Assembly: GCA_002102555.1 (NCBI GenBank)
Contig: MCFL01000002.1
Location: 744,001-808,000, forward strand
Direction of reading: 5' to 3'
Length of the DNA stretch: 64,000 nucleotides
From: Catenaria anguillulae PL171
Lineage: Eukaryota > Blastocladiomycota > Blastocladiomycetes > Blastocladiales > Catenariaceae
Of the stretch, positions 38,389 through 50,418 are shown piece after piece. The translations under genes were made by a program, and so were the position numbers. Below the pieces are notes generated by a model. The model was not told where the DNA came from. It saw nothing but the letters and a program-made list of their open reading frames with translations, and ran no database searches. Position 1 is the first letter of the stretch, and every line of letters starts with the position of its first letter.

Positions 38389-40220
38389 ATGGCCTCACAC
38401 GAGCAGACGGACATGGTGCGTTGGTGGCCGCCGCCCAACCCTTGTCCAAGTCAACAGCCACATGATCTGATCCGATGATGCCTCTTCCGATTCTCGAACA
38501 CATGTCCAGTTTTACCGCGCCAATGTGGCCACCCAGCTGCTTGGCCAGGCCATTGCGCCCGAGCACATTGCCGACGCCCTGACCCGCGCCAACCAAATCA
38601 TCGGCAGCATCACGTTTGGCTACGCCATCATCGACAAGCCCGAGCACGGCTTCAACATGCACTTCATCCTCACACCCGTCAATGGCGACCAGCTGCCCGG
38701 CGACGGGTACAACTGGCTCGACGACGAAATGTCGGCCACGCACCAGGTCGATCCCACTAGGTTCCTAATCGTGCACGAGCGCCGGCAGGGCGTGGCGCCC
38801 GGCGAGCAGCACATTTCCATGACGCGGCGCAGGTATGAGTTGCTGCAGAACAACCAGCGCGGGCAGATCCAGTTCATTCATTACCTGGCGGCCGACCCGG
38901 CCGGTACGCTCGTCTCCGTTGTTCCCGTGTGGTTTGGCCCCAGACTGATTTGGTTTACCGTTTTTGCTTCGCCATGTGACAGTCCGCTCAGCACCCATCA
39001 ACCCGAGCGCACCCATCAAAATGCCTGCTCGGCGCATCCCCTTCCCGACCTACGACCAAATGCAACAACAGGAACAAGTACCAAAGCAACCGTCATCCAC
39101 ATTGCGCCCACCGATCCCGCAATCGGGCCCGCCGCTCAAATTCACAGGCACGGGTGTCCGCCCTGCCCCCTCGGCCGCCGCCTCGGGTACTGCATCCACG
39201 GCCGCCCCTACAAAGCGGCCTGCGTCTTCGGCCAGCAACACGCTGACGTCGCCGCCGCCGGCAATGCGCCGGAAAGCAGGGCATGCCGCCGCAGGTGGCG
39301 GCGCCCAGCAGCCCGACCGTGACTCGTACTTGTATGACGAGTCGCCGCAGGCCACGGGCCGCGATATTGCCGTTGTGCGGTTCACACGCAATCACGAATG
39401 GCTCGAGCAACTGTGGAACCCGACCACGGCCCTTCGACAAAAGCAAGCCGCATCCGCACTTGACTCATCCTCATCGGCCAGCGATGAGCTTGCTGCGGAA
39501 AAGGAGCAGGCGACCAATGACGCAAAGAACAAGCTGGCAACAATGCAAGCGCGCCTTGCGGCGTTGCGTGCCGAAGTCAATACCATGGAGCACGGCACTC
39601 ACCACGGTGCATTGCCCGCGTTTCCCGGCCCAGTTCGCAAGTGGGTTGCCGAGGTCGAGAGCTTGACGACGGTCGAGGTGTGGTCGGCGTACGTCAAGGA
39701 CGTGGTCAATGTGCGTGCGCTAGAGCACGGGTTCGACCCCGTTGTCCCGTACGTGCCCGTGCGCGCCGTCACCCTGAGCAAAGCCGCCGTCAAGCCAGCC
39801 GACGACGACGTGGGAGAGGACGAGGACTTGACGTCGTCATCGGCCATGGATGTGGATTCGGAAATGACGGGAGTGTCGAGTATGGCCGAGTCGGCTGCGT
39901 CAAGCGTTGTCGGCGAAGAGCACAAAGACAAGACTGGTGAGCAGGAGCGGCCAATGTCGGCAAAGGCTACCGATGTGGACAAGGTCAAAGCAATGGATGC
40001 TAGCGGTGCAACTGAGGATAACAGTTCGCTGGGCTCGGAGCTGGACGATTTGCTGGGTGTGCCAATGGACCAGCGTCACCACCATCAGCATCAACAGCAG
40101 CAAACTCAGGACGAGTCGGGACAAGAGTTGACAGATGTGCACATGTCGGATTTGGGGAGCTCGGTCGCAGGTACCTCGTCGTCGTCAGCAACCGGTGGTG
40201 ATGCACAAGAAGAACAATGA
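38389..40220 (+). CDS. Ssr4-like SWI/SNF and RSC complex subunit
   Basis: Three exons, a 27-nt first exon 38389-38415, then 38510-38903 and 38983-40220, give 552 residues. The N-terminal domain (residues about 10-145) carries FGYAIIDKPEHGFNMHFILT, YNWLDDEM, and an RFLIVHERRQGVAPGEQ..RRRYELL..QIQFIHY segment. This matches the pattern of the fungal SSR4 N-terminal domain (formerly DUF1750: R-x-R-R-R-Y-x-L then Q-x-x-x-I-H-Y). The rest is disordered: Pro/Ala-rich, a short predicted coiled coil (about 39490-39600), then acidic Ser-rich with a His/Gln run near 40078. Ssr4 is a subunit of SWI/SNF and RSC remodellers in fission yeast. The assignment rests on motif pattern only. The coding sequence is intact. 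Confidence 0.6.
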
Positions 40221-40315
40221 GTTGTTATGAGCTTTGGCCTTCATATTTATTTTTTTATACATTTCCCACAGCTTTTCCACAGTCGAGTTGCGCACACAAT
40301 TTTCCTTGCACATTG

Positions 40316-41774
40316 TCATGCCGACTCTCGATCTCGCCGTACTGCAAGTGTGCTTGCCAGCTCAACCGGTCGGCTATTGTTTGCAGCTGTCGGAGCGGAG
40401 AACCTTCGAAACCGAGCCCCACTTGCTGATCCGTTGGCAGATGAAGCGGGTAGTGGCCTGGCCTGCGAAGGTCGCTCTGGAGCCCCGAGTTTCTCGTGAG
40501 CCACTGCATTCGGCAGCGAAACAGGTGAATGAATAGCACTACTCTTGGGCGTGCTGCTCGCCGACAGAACTGGGGCGTCACGCATGATGAGCTGGCATGG
40601 GTCCGTGGGTTCGAGACAGGGGGGCGGCTTTGGTGTGAGTCCGTTGTCAAGAGGCGGTAATCGTGTCAAGGCAAGATTGAGAATCTGATTCCGCTCAGGA
40701 GAAAGCGAGCGGGATAGCCTGCGAGCACGGGTTGAACCCGATTCAAGTGGCGCTCGGGGAATGGGTAAGTCAACGTGAGCAAGAGGCATCGCGACAGCCG
40801 GGCGAGCGAGCAAAGACTCTGATGTGGCCGAGCTTTTCAAGGCCAGCGTGACATTCTGTGTCGTTGGTCCAACACCTTGGCTGCGCAGTGTCGACAGATA
40901 CAAGGCCGCCAGCTTGTCCTCGACCTCGTCATTCCCCTGTTCGTCAAGAGCTTGGCACCAGTGGGGTTGGTCAACAGGACTGACGGGAGTGGTCACTGTC
41001 GCCGCTGAGTCTGTGCCGCTTGATATCCTCGTATTGATAGGCGAAGTGGGATTCAATGACAAGGGAAGTGCACTTGATGACGGACGCAACGACAATGCCG
41101 ATACAGGTGCCTCGTTTAGCGTGCGCAAGGACGGGAGAATTGTCACCACTTTGCTTTCAAACCCCGCAACTGCAATCGGATTCCCAACCAAGTTGAGAGT
41201 TCGCAGCCCATCCAGCGCAGACAGCTCATAGATTTGATCCCAATCCGCAATCTGGTTATACCCCAAGTCCAAGACGCGTAGTGAATCGACAAACGCCAAC
41301 GGCGACAGATCGTGAATCAGATTGTGAGATATCAAGAGCTCTCGCAGGGCGGGAAACGCATGAATGCCATCCAAGTCAACCAGATCAACCCGGGTCAGGG
41401 TCAGGGTAGTGAGATTGCGGAAATGTGTGCCCAGATCGCGAATGCTTGGGACGGTGCCCATTAGCTGCAAGTTGTGCAAGTTTAGTAATAGCTGGCCAAT
41501 TGGGGCACATGATCCTTGGCGTGTGTCAATGTTTGGAAGAGTGAGGCGAGTAACAACGGTCAAGTCGGCAACCGAGCATTGTTCCCTCTGAGCCAACAAT
41601 GCAAACGTCTGTGAGGGCGTGATGGGTAACTGGAACAAGGTCGGCCACAGGGTAAATCCTTACCAAGCTCTCCGCAGTCCATGCTTGAAGCAGATTGTCG
41701 TGCATTGCATTGAGAGTGAAGAATTGGTGGACAAGGCTACCGCTACCTTCAATCATCTTGCCGTTGGTGGCCAT
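40316..41774 (-). CDS. LRRC56: LRRC56/ODA8-like leucine-rich-repeat protein (flagellar dynein transport)
   Basis: Two minus-strand exons (41664-41774 and 40316-41629, separated by a 34-bp intron) give about 474 residues. The LRR block is characteristic: MGTVPSIRDLGTHFRNLTTL, then LVDLDGIHAFPALRELLISH, NLIHDLSPLAFVDSLRVLDL, and GLRTLNLVGNP. The SIRDLGTxFRNL and DLDGI..LPAL series is typical of LRRC56. LRRC56 (Chlamydomonas ODA8) is needed to assemble or transport outer dynein arms with IFT, so it is kept only in organisms with motile cilia. This is direct support for a flagellated zoospore stage. The C-terminal half is disordered and Ser-rich. The very short intron lacks obvious room for a branch site and should be confirmed. 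Confidence 0.75.
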
Positions 41775-41921
41775 GGTTTGAGGCTACCCTTGATCGCATT
41801 GTTCCCAGTCGAACCTCGGAAGTGATGACACGTCCTCAGATGACGAAGACGTATTGAAAAAAAAAGTCTATAATGAAGAAAGACCAAACTAACGGGCCGT
41901 GCCACAAACTTGCGGCCAAGG

Positions 41922-44900
41922 TCAGGTACTTGCTGCTTGAGCCGCGTTTTGGTCGCGGAATGCCAATGCCCCCTCCTCGCCATCATCTTGACCCAAATCT
42001 TCCTCGTACTCGTGCTCCTGCTCTGCATCTGAACCATCATCATTCAGCAAAAAGGTAGCCGACTTGCGCTTGCGCTTGGGCTTGGCCTCTTGCTGCGCCA
42101 CCTCAATGCGACTCGAATGCAGCACATTGGCCACACTATTGGTCCTGGGCAACGTGCTCAACTGGCGCCCAATCAACGTGGACTCGGTCGCCGACAACCA
42201 TTTTCGCATCTGCTCGCCAACGGGCCGCCCGTCATCGGCGGGGAACGGCAACAGCGGCAGCGGCTGCTGTTGTTGTTGTTGCGAGAGCGCTGGGAATGGA
42301 GTCAACGGTAACGGCGGTTGGGCCCGATCGGGGCTCACTATCGGCGTCACGTTGACGCTGTTGGCGCGGCTGGCGGACGGGGTTCGGGCGCGAACAACGT
42401 CTGCTGCCATGAGCGCAGCCTCGAGCAGGCGAGCCGAGGCGAGCGTCGTGTTGTTGGGAGGCGCATTGTTGCCACCGAGGGGCAAGTCGCGCGGACCATT
42501 CATTGGCGAGATGCCAAACGACGATGATGGCGATGCAGCTGGGACAATCGGGGCCAGGAGAGAGGCCATGGCGGGAGACATGCCGAGTGGAGCGCCACCG
42601 GCGGGTGATGCGATCGTGCGCGGCACAGGTGCTTGAGGTGATTGGAATGTCGAAGCGTTGTGAGAAGATGATGGGTTTGGACTGGCCGAAGCGGAAAGAG
42701 GAGCCGGAGGTCGAGTCACGTCCAGGTTGGGCGGGAGGAGCTGTGACAGGCGCACAGCGCGTGGAGCTATATAATGGAGGGCGAGTCAGCACCGACGATT
42801 GTGTCAACGTTGAGGAATGAGCAAGAGGTATACGTACCAACTAACCCTGCAATGTTGGTTTCCGAAATGGAATGACGGGAGCGCATGGTCGCGGACGCTA
42901 ATGTCGGCGAAACGATTGGCTCCATTTGACCCCAAGTCGAGTGTGGACTGGACATGAACGGCGAGTGGCAGATGCTGGTGGCAAACATTGGGGTCGGAGG
43001 AACCAGCATGTGGCTGTCCGTTGGCGACTTGATAGAGTTGTATCCAGGCGGAGTCATTTGCCGGGACATGGCTCGAGTCGGTGAGGGCGTGGGAAGTGGA
43101 GTGCCTGACCAAAGCCGCGATTGCAAGTCCGCATGAGTCCCCGCCAAGTCGCCAAGCTTGAGCGGTGTTACCTTTGGTCGGCTTCTCGGAGAAGGCATTG
43201 GAGGAACAGGAGAAGGCATCAACATGGAAGGCGCACGCATTTTTGGGCTCGGAGATGACAGTCGAGGTGTCCCAGGGCGAGAAGATGGTGCGGATTTTGG
43301 AATGGCAAACACCCGTTCGGGAACCAAGACTTGAGGTCTGGGTTCGCTGGGGTTATCGATGACAATACCAGGAGAAACCGAAAAGAGCACTTTTAGCGGT
43401 GTGTGAAGCGAAACCGAAACGGGCAACACGTTGACCATTTCCATCGAATCGTCGTCAAACATGCCGCCTTGAAACTCGGTCCAGGTCCAACGAAGGTGTG
43501 GGTTGATGTGAGACATGTAAGCGAAAAGTCGAACAGCGCGTAGCACCATGTCATACAAGTTTTGAGCGCGAACATGAGAAAGGCCAGCGGACATGAGCGA
43601 TTCGAGGACATTGGAAGTAGATGCAGCCAGCTCCCTTCGAAGAAGCGCAGCAAGTCGATCCAGAGGAGTCGCGCGCGGGTCATTGAACCAGTCGGGAAGG
43701 ATGGACAATGGGATACCAGACTGCAGCGAAAGCATGAGCTCGAGCGACGACCCCACGGCAGAGTCTGCATCACTGTCGGTTTCGATGGTGCCAGCGATTC
43801 CCAAGACGCAGCGGTTCCAACCGATGCCAGTGAACGGGTACGTTGATGGTGCGCTGGGCGGTCGTCGGCGTCAAAATGCACCGAGTCGCGCGAAAACTCG
43901 CGCCCGAGTAGCTTGGCTTTGGCCATTTCCTCGACCTCGGGAGGACAGGCAATCAAAAAGGCCGGCACCTTGTCTCGCGGTCGGGCGAGCAGACTTCGCA
44001 AGAGTGGGAGGCAATGCATGTTTTGGAGCTTTGTGAAGAGCTGCGAGCAAGCGGCCGCAAGATGATGAGTCAACAGGTGTTGAGCGCTTGCGAGGGCGTG
44101 GGATTTCGCAGGGTCTTGTGCGAGAAGCCGAGGGACCGTAACAGAGTCGTGTGATGTCGGACGAGTTGAGACTGGCGGAACAAGGAGCTCGCGTGGGACA
44201 TCCGAGTTGCGGAGAATAGTGACCAGTTGCGCGAGGGTAGCAGATTTCGTGGGAGTTCGGCGGCCGCTTCGGCTGGTCGGATTGAGGATAGCTTTGGCAG
44301 CATGTTCTGTGGCCAGCGTCGAAAAGAGGGCAACCACGAGTGATTGTGGCGACTGGATAAAGTGACGTTCGAGGACGGATGATGCGTATTCGCTCCAAAG
44401 GAGCCGCATTCGCCCCGCAAGACCCTCTACATCGGCTTGGTCTTCGGCGTAAATCCGCTCAAAACGGGCACGGCGTTTGCGGCGAGCTTCGAATCGCATT
44501 TGGGAGTCTGATGGGGGCACCGCAAGTGGTAGCATGCCTACCGACACTGCTGCTGCCATTGAAGCAGGCGTGGGAATCGGGCCCATCGGGGCGACGATGG
44601 GAGCGCCAGGCATGGGAATTGTCGATTCACCTACACATGGAAAGAGAACAACTGTGACTAAACCGCCTTCCCAACGAACGTTGTGATGCAAGGTACCATT
44701 GGAATGAACACTCCGTTCTGGCTGCAGGAGAACAACGTTGCCGTTGGATGCCCTTCGCTGGTGCTGAAGCGACTTCTCCTTCTTTTTGCCCTTGTCCCGC
44801 GACTTGGACTTGGATCTTGAGCGGGACGCCTTTGGGCGCAGGAACCCCGGGAACAGGCAATTGAGCATCGACTTTGAGGACGTGGCATCGGGCTCAAAGT

Positions 44901-44976
44901 CGAGCGTATCGTTGGCGGGCGAAAGTGGACTGTCACTCTCACGAGCGATAATCTCGTCAATGGACCGGCTGGCCAT
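41922..44976 (-). CDS. Large Ser/Pro-rich protein of unknown function
   Basis: A minus-strand gene starts at 44976 (MASRSIDEIIARESDSPLSP). A basic Ser/Lys-rich segment (SRSRSKSKSRDKGKKKEKS) is followed by a helical, folded-looking region (LLWSEYASSVLERHFIQSPQ, LASAQHLLTHHLAAACSQLF). Near 43795 the reading shifts by a base and goes on as IETDSDADSAVGSSLELMLS, DWFNDPRATPLDRLAALLRR and ESLMSAGLSHVRAQNLYDMV. An intron at 42767-42837 joins in phase to the last exon, 41922-42766. That exon is Pro/Ser-rich with a Gln run, a basic KPKRKRKS motif (likely nuclear signal) and an acidic end. I recognise no family. Expected length is about 990 residues. Confidence 0.6.
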
Positions 44977-45120
44977 GATGATGAAATGAGATGGGACTTG
45001 GGGACGGGCAGGTCGTTGCAAAGATTGTGGGTATGGGCAACGGTCGGGACAGCGCTACATCAATCGCTTGGCTTCACTGTATTGAAAGAGAAAAACAGGC
45101 AAGTCCACACTGTGGGTTCT

Positions 45121-45436
45121 CTATCTCAATTGAGGACCAAGTCGAGGGCAAGCAGGTGTAGATGGCTTGATTGCGGGTTCGCGGGCTGGCTGGGTAGGAT
45201 TCGGTCCCAGTTCATCAGCTTTTAGCGAAACGCCGTCAGCATTTGCTATAATTTCGAACTTCTTTTGGTGTCCTCGATGCACCAAACCGGATATTCGCAT
45301 GACGCCGGGAAGCCGAATGTGGCCGTAGGTATATTCGAGGATGTTGGCCGAAATCTCATCCTGGATGATGACGTTGTGGGAACGGAATGTTTGCATGAAT
45401 CCTGCCGAAAAGCGCGAGGCGCAGGCGCGTGGACAT
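45121..45436 (-). CDS. Possible mitochondrial small-subunit ribosomal protein bS16m
   Basis: From ATG 45434-45436 the minus strand reads MSTRLRLALFGRIHANIPF, close to the bS16 start (xRIRLARFGRKxxPFY). After an apparent two-base loss near 45372 it continues as HNVIIQDEISANILEYTYGH, IRLPG, and later KKFEIIANADGVSLKADELG then PNPTQPA, which can be laid on the bS16 pattern LGxYxPLP..K..ELNxDR..W....GAxPTQPV. At about 105 residues it has the right size. An upstream exon ending near 45488 could also join in phase. The assignment is tentative because the middle of the protein is divergent. Confidence 0.35.
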
Positions 45437-45664
45437 GAGGCTGGCACCTAGCACAGCCGTGTCTCACGTAATGGCACCAATCGAGCTGTGTGTTTTGACA
45501 CCCATCTGTTTCCATGACTCGATCGAGTCACTCAGAGTGCCCAAAGTGAAAGCTAGCCAGAGCACATTCGCAGACGACGGAAAAGAGAGTATTGGTTTGA
45601 ACAACGCTGGCAAAGCAAAACACAACAACACCGGGGCAAACAATTTGAACACTCGGAAGAAGCA

Positions 45665-48600
45665 TTACACGGGCCACACACCACGAGCTGACACAAGCGC
45701 GCATCGAAGGGCATCCATTTCACCGCCATAATACTGGGTGACAAGCTCCCAATCAATTACGGGCGTCCGACTGGGCTGTGGTCTTCGGTATGCAAGGTAC
45801 AATCGCGTTGCAAGTGCCTCTTGAACCTCCAAAAGGCGCGCCAGCTTGGCCTCGTCGACGCCGTCCGCGCGGCCCTGGCGTAGTGGATCCAACCGCAAAA
45901 GAAGCACAGCGCCCGAAACAGTCACCACGTACAGGGATTCGTAAGACACAGGAACGAGGCTAGGGATAGAATAGCCCGTGTTGATGAGAAAGATGGGGTC
46001 CAAGCTGGCGAGCTCCGTGTTGGGGTCTGTGTGGCGAGCATATGGGAATAGTTGGACTTGAAGTCAGCGGGAACTGTGACAAAGACATTCAATTGGGCTG
46101 TCAACGTACTCTGTGCCAACCCGACGATACACCCGACGCGGTCCGCTGCAACAATCATCTTTCCGTCGTGTGCCCAAGCCAACGCCGTAATGTGTCTCGC
46201 GACAAGGTCGCTCGCAACGATATCGATGCCGCGAAAAGCTGCAGATGTTGACGACAAGCCGACGACTGCTCCCGGCCCAGTGCGCAATCGAATCAGCACG
46301 ACCGAGTCGCGCACAGTGCCAACGGCCAAGTGGTCGCGGTAAACCGACATGCAAGTAATGATGCTGCGTAACTCGGTGTTGCACACGGGAGCCAGGCCGC
46401 GCGAGTGCTGCTCGTAGGCGTAGAGCATGACATATCGACCCGTGGAAAAGCCAAACGTCCTACGTGTGTTGAGATGGATATGTGAGGAGCAAGATACGAA
46501 AATGCAAGGGAACAAGGACAATCACACGAACCGCCGGTCAATGGATACCATGGAGCGAACTGGACCGGTGGAAAACACCTTGGATCGGTACGGGTTCCCA
46601 TCGAGTTCCAATGTGCCTTGCTTGAAGACAAACACGTAAAACAGTCCGCCAGTCACTTGACCACGTTCGACCTTGCCGTTCCAATGATGATCTTGGGTTG
46701 GGGGCCATCTGGTCGCCATTCTACACGTTCCGGTAGTGAAGAGTGCGAGTCAGATGCAATGTGCCGCCCAGTTGTGGGATACACATACCGCACCACGAAG
46801 TCACATAATGATCGAGCGAATAGGTTGAGGACGCTTGCAAATCCCTTGAAAACACTCGAATGACCGACTTGTCGCGGGACGAGTTGCATGCGAGAAGAGC
46901 TTGTCCGCGAAGGCATGGGAGCAATTGGCGCGGAACCTATATCGTTAGGGTCAGCTTATTCGAAGCAATGCAGGTAAAGACTGTCAATCGACATCGTACA
47001 AAAGACCCAGTGTCGACCTTGTTGTACACGAGGCCCGAACCCAACCGCCCAATCTGCAAATGGCCGGCCAAATCAACCACCAGCGCTGCACCAGCAAACC
47101 AAGTTGCTGCCGTGCACAAAATGTCAATTTGTCGCGCCATGAGAAACGACGTGTCGCCCCTTGTTCGCAACGCCAACGTAAACAACTGGGTATCACAAAA
47201 CGCCCAATGCGCCAAGTGCGCGACATCTCCTTCGTTGCGTTTCAAAGTAGCGGGAATCGATTCCGGATCACCCATGGCCACCAAACGCACGGGCCCAACA
47301 CCCACTTCCAAGGTCGCCGCCACGGTCGGCAAGCTGTCCTCGACGGACTCGAGCTTGACCAACCCGCCCGACCGCGTGCCAACCAATACCCCGACCCAAA
47401 CGCCACCACGGCATTCGGGACACACTGATCTGGCAAGCGCACGGTCCAGTGCACATCGGTCATGTCGACGGGCACATAGTGCAGGAGCTGTTCCTCCAAT
47501 GTGCCAACCCAAACGGCTGCTCCTGCCGCCACAAGGCAAAGACAGGTTGGTGTTTCGGGAAACACCACCGACGTCCACGTTGGGCCCTGGCCGAGCGCGT
47601 GCATGGACAAGAGTGCAATGGTGGATTGACCCGCGTCAGAGCACGTGGCAACGGCAATTGTATCCTTGCAGGCGGCCGCGCACACGATCCAAGCCCCGGG
47701 CGGTGGCGACCACGATTCCGCGCAATTGATTGGCAGTGACCAAGTCGGCGAATCCGTGGATGTGTCCGAGGCGGGCGCGGCGTACGTGCAGATGCTGCCC
47801 GAGGTAATGTGCGCCACCAGCGAGTCGTAGGCGTGGATGGCGAGCGTGGGCTGGGTCAGGTCCCAGTTGATTTGCTGCGAAACGTCGACGAGCTCATTGT
47901 CTGTGGATAAATGGTTAGTGAGTGAGTTGGGCATGGTCAGATAGATCAATGAAAAAGGGCTGGACCTTGAAGGCGAGCAGTCGAGTCTCGGTGCTGAAAG
48001 ACAGTGCAATCAAATCTTGCGTGGTCAGTAGATCTTGAAGCCTGCACGCAATCACGAATGTCCAATTAGAATTAAGAAGACTCTCATGTGAAAAAAATAG
48101 TCAGAGACCCACCCGTCGTACCTCTTGCGAGCTCGAATCCACAATGAACGGTACCAGCTCCGACACCTGCACCAGCTTGTTGTTTGCTGCCATCACCACC
48201 GGTGGCGAGCGCTGCAGCCCGCCGTCCGACACTCGTGCGTCCGCTGCTGGCCAAGCCACCGCATGACAAACTGGTGATAGTGCATCGACCACGTCGATTT
48301 CTTGGACCGAATCCGCCGTGACCTTTTGTGTTTCCCGCCACTCGTAAGCAACGGTTGAAGGAACTGACAAAGGGAAGACTGAGGGACGCACCAACAAAAG
48401 CTGCCAGTTGGACACATCGCTGCGAGCCAGCAACACGTCGACCGACTCACCGTCAAGTGCATCACGGGCCAGGTACGTCACGCTCGCATCGCGCAGGTTG
48501 GGGATGCGCTTGAGCAAGGCCGATTTCGTTGGAGTACACTTGATGAGGTCGCCATTGTCGGCGACCAGGAAATAGAACTCGGATACACGATCGGGAACCG

Positions 48601-50036
48601 TGGTAAACCCGCTGATGAGTCCTGTGGTGAATGAAAGAGGAGCTTGCAGGATGAGTGAAATGAGCTACCCAATTCGGACCGAATCGGTGGTACCAGAAGT
48701 AGGAAGTCGCCGCCGGCAATGGCACAATGTTGCCATTCAGCACGTCCCAGACAGAAAGCATGCAGAGGTCACCATTCTACATATTCGCCGATGGTCGGGA
48801 ATCAATGAGAGAGTCATGTCGGATGCCGAGAAACAATGTGAGAGAGCGCGAACCAGGACGACCGCAAAATGCCCCGGCTTGAACGGCAGCGCAAACGCCA
48901 CCTCAATACTTGGAAAGGTGGCTACATCAAGCGGCAGGAATGTGACATTGACGGCCAGCGGCGGCAAGCTTGCCTCCTCACTCAACAATCCTCCTGTCCC
49001 TGTCGCATCCCCGCCCGCCGGCACACTTTCCGTTGCACGTACCAGCGCCACGACCGCTTGCTTTTCCAAATCTCGGTACCCAACCACCACCAAATCGGCC
49101 GAATGAGCGACTGATGTGGATGCTGCAGTGACGGGATTGGGCTCGAGGTAAAACATGTGCCAGATCACGATCGAGCCGAGCGTGACCTTGTCTTGGACAA
49201 TCGCTGAGGGTGTGTCGGCAGGGGCGGTGCCGATGAGGGCCGATGTGGAGGAAAACCGGAACAGGTGAATCGTGTCTTGCATGGAGGCAAGGGCGAGGGA
49301 ACGACTGGCGGGGTGGACAGCAGAGTGCATGCCAAGTTGCCGATAGTCGATGGAAAATGAGCGACCGTGTAGTGGAATCTGCCAACATATGGACTGCGTC
49401 ATTACATGCCAGCCTCTTTTGAATCGAGGGTGAGGCCGCAGGACGCACCTCCTTGAGCGTGACAAATACCACCCGGTCATGGGGACCACTGACATCCCAC
49501 CATGGCGGTTGTAGACGACCGCAATGATTTCAATCACCATTCGATTGGTGGTCACGGCGAGTACGTGTGATCCCTTCCACCTCGCACGAGTCAGCGGATG
49601 CATTTCGGTATCGTCAATCGCCAATGCTCCCTCCTCGTCTTCACCGTCCAAGTCCATGTCGAGATCGTCCAGCACGCCCGCCGCTGATGCATCATGAATC
49701 GACATCGCTTGCACGCCAAGCACCGCCGCAAAGAGCGTCCGGCGGCCTTGCGGCACGAGATCGAGCGCTTCGGTATCGAGCGATTGCAGTTCGAGTGTGT
49801 TGCCCTGAGGGGATCCAGTGCGAGATGGGTTAGGATCAAGGTCCGGCGATGGCAAATGGGAGGCGCAGAAGCAAGTTGTGAAGCCGAACCCTCACAATGA
49901 CCAAGTCGCGCTGTCCCGCACGCAAAAAGTCTCCCGCGACCACAAACGGCGCAGCATCCGGAGGCCGGATGGGCTTTAAAATTGGAGAGGGGAAGGGTTG
50001 GGCTGTCGGATCGGGATGCATGGAGTAATGTGACAT
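45665..50036 (-). CDS. CPSF-A/DDB1/SF3B3 superfamily beta-propeller protein
   Basis: A large multi-exon minus-strand gene. The first exon (49890-50036) ends GDFLRAGQRDLVIVR and joins in phase at 49805 to GNTLELQSLDTEAL, the standard opening of this superfamily. An MMS1_N-like region follows (HPASRSLALASMQDTIHLFR, then IVIWHMFYLEPNP). Middle propeller segments contain ADARVSDGGLQRSPPVVMAA and LAIHAYDSLVAHITSGSICT. The CPSF-A C-terminal domain has ITCMSVYRDHLAVGTVRDSV, then ARHITALAWAHDGKMIVAAD, SYESLYVVTVSGAVLLLRLD, and YRRPQPSRTPVIDWELVTQY. Members are DDB1, SF3B3/Rse1, CPSF160/Cft1 and Mms1. I cannot decide which this is; the acidic insert DDLDMDLDGEDEEG and the divergent propellers point away from a standard SF3B3. 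Internal exon ends and possible indels are unresolved. The C-terminus stops soon after the VIDGDL-equivalent and may be truncated. Confidence 0.65.
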
Positions 50037-50418
50037 TGGTGCATGATGTGTTTTTCATAGATGGCAGTTGTGCACTATTGACGTCTTTTCAATCAATCAA
50101 TAACATATATTTATAGCATTCCGTTGGGATCGACGCGAACGAAAACGCCAATCAAGACTCACCTTATATCGACGACCGTTTGAATCGAGCCGAGCAGTGA
50201 CTCCTGGAGGCAGCAAGAGTCACTTGCGGCAGTAGACCGTAAAGAGCGAAGCCCAGAGAGTGAACTTGCCATGGGTCAAGGGAAATGGTATGTACAAGGA
50301 AGCAGAGGATGACTGTAAGTACATACAACATTGTTGATCGAATCCGAGAACCTAGCCCATCACACAGAAGCACACATAACAGCCGGAAGAAAGCGCATGG
50401 TCAACGAGCTAACTAGCA

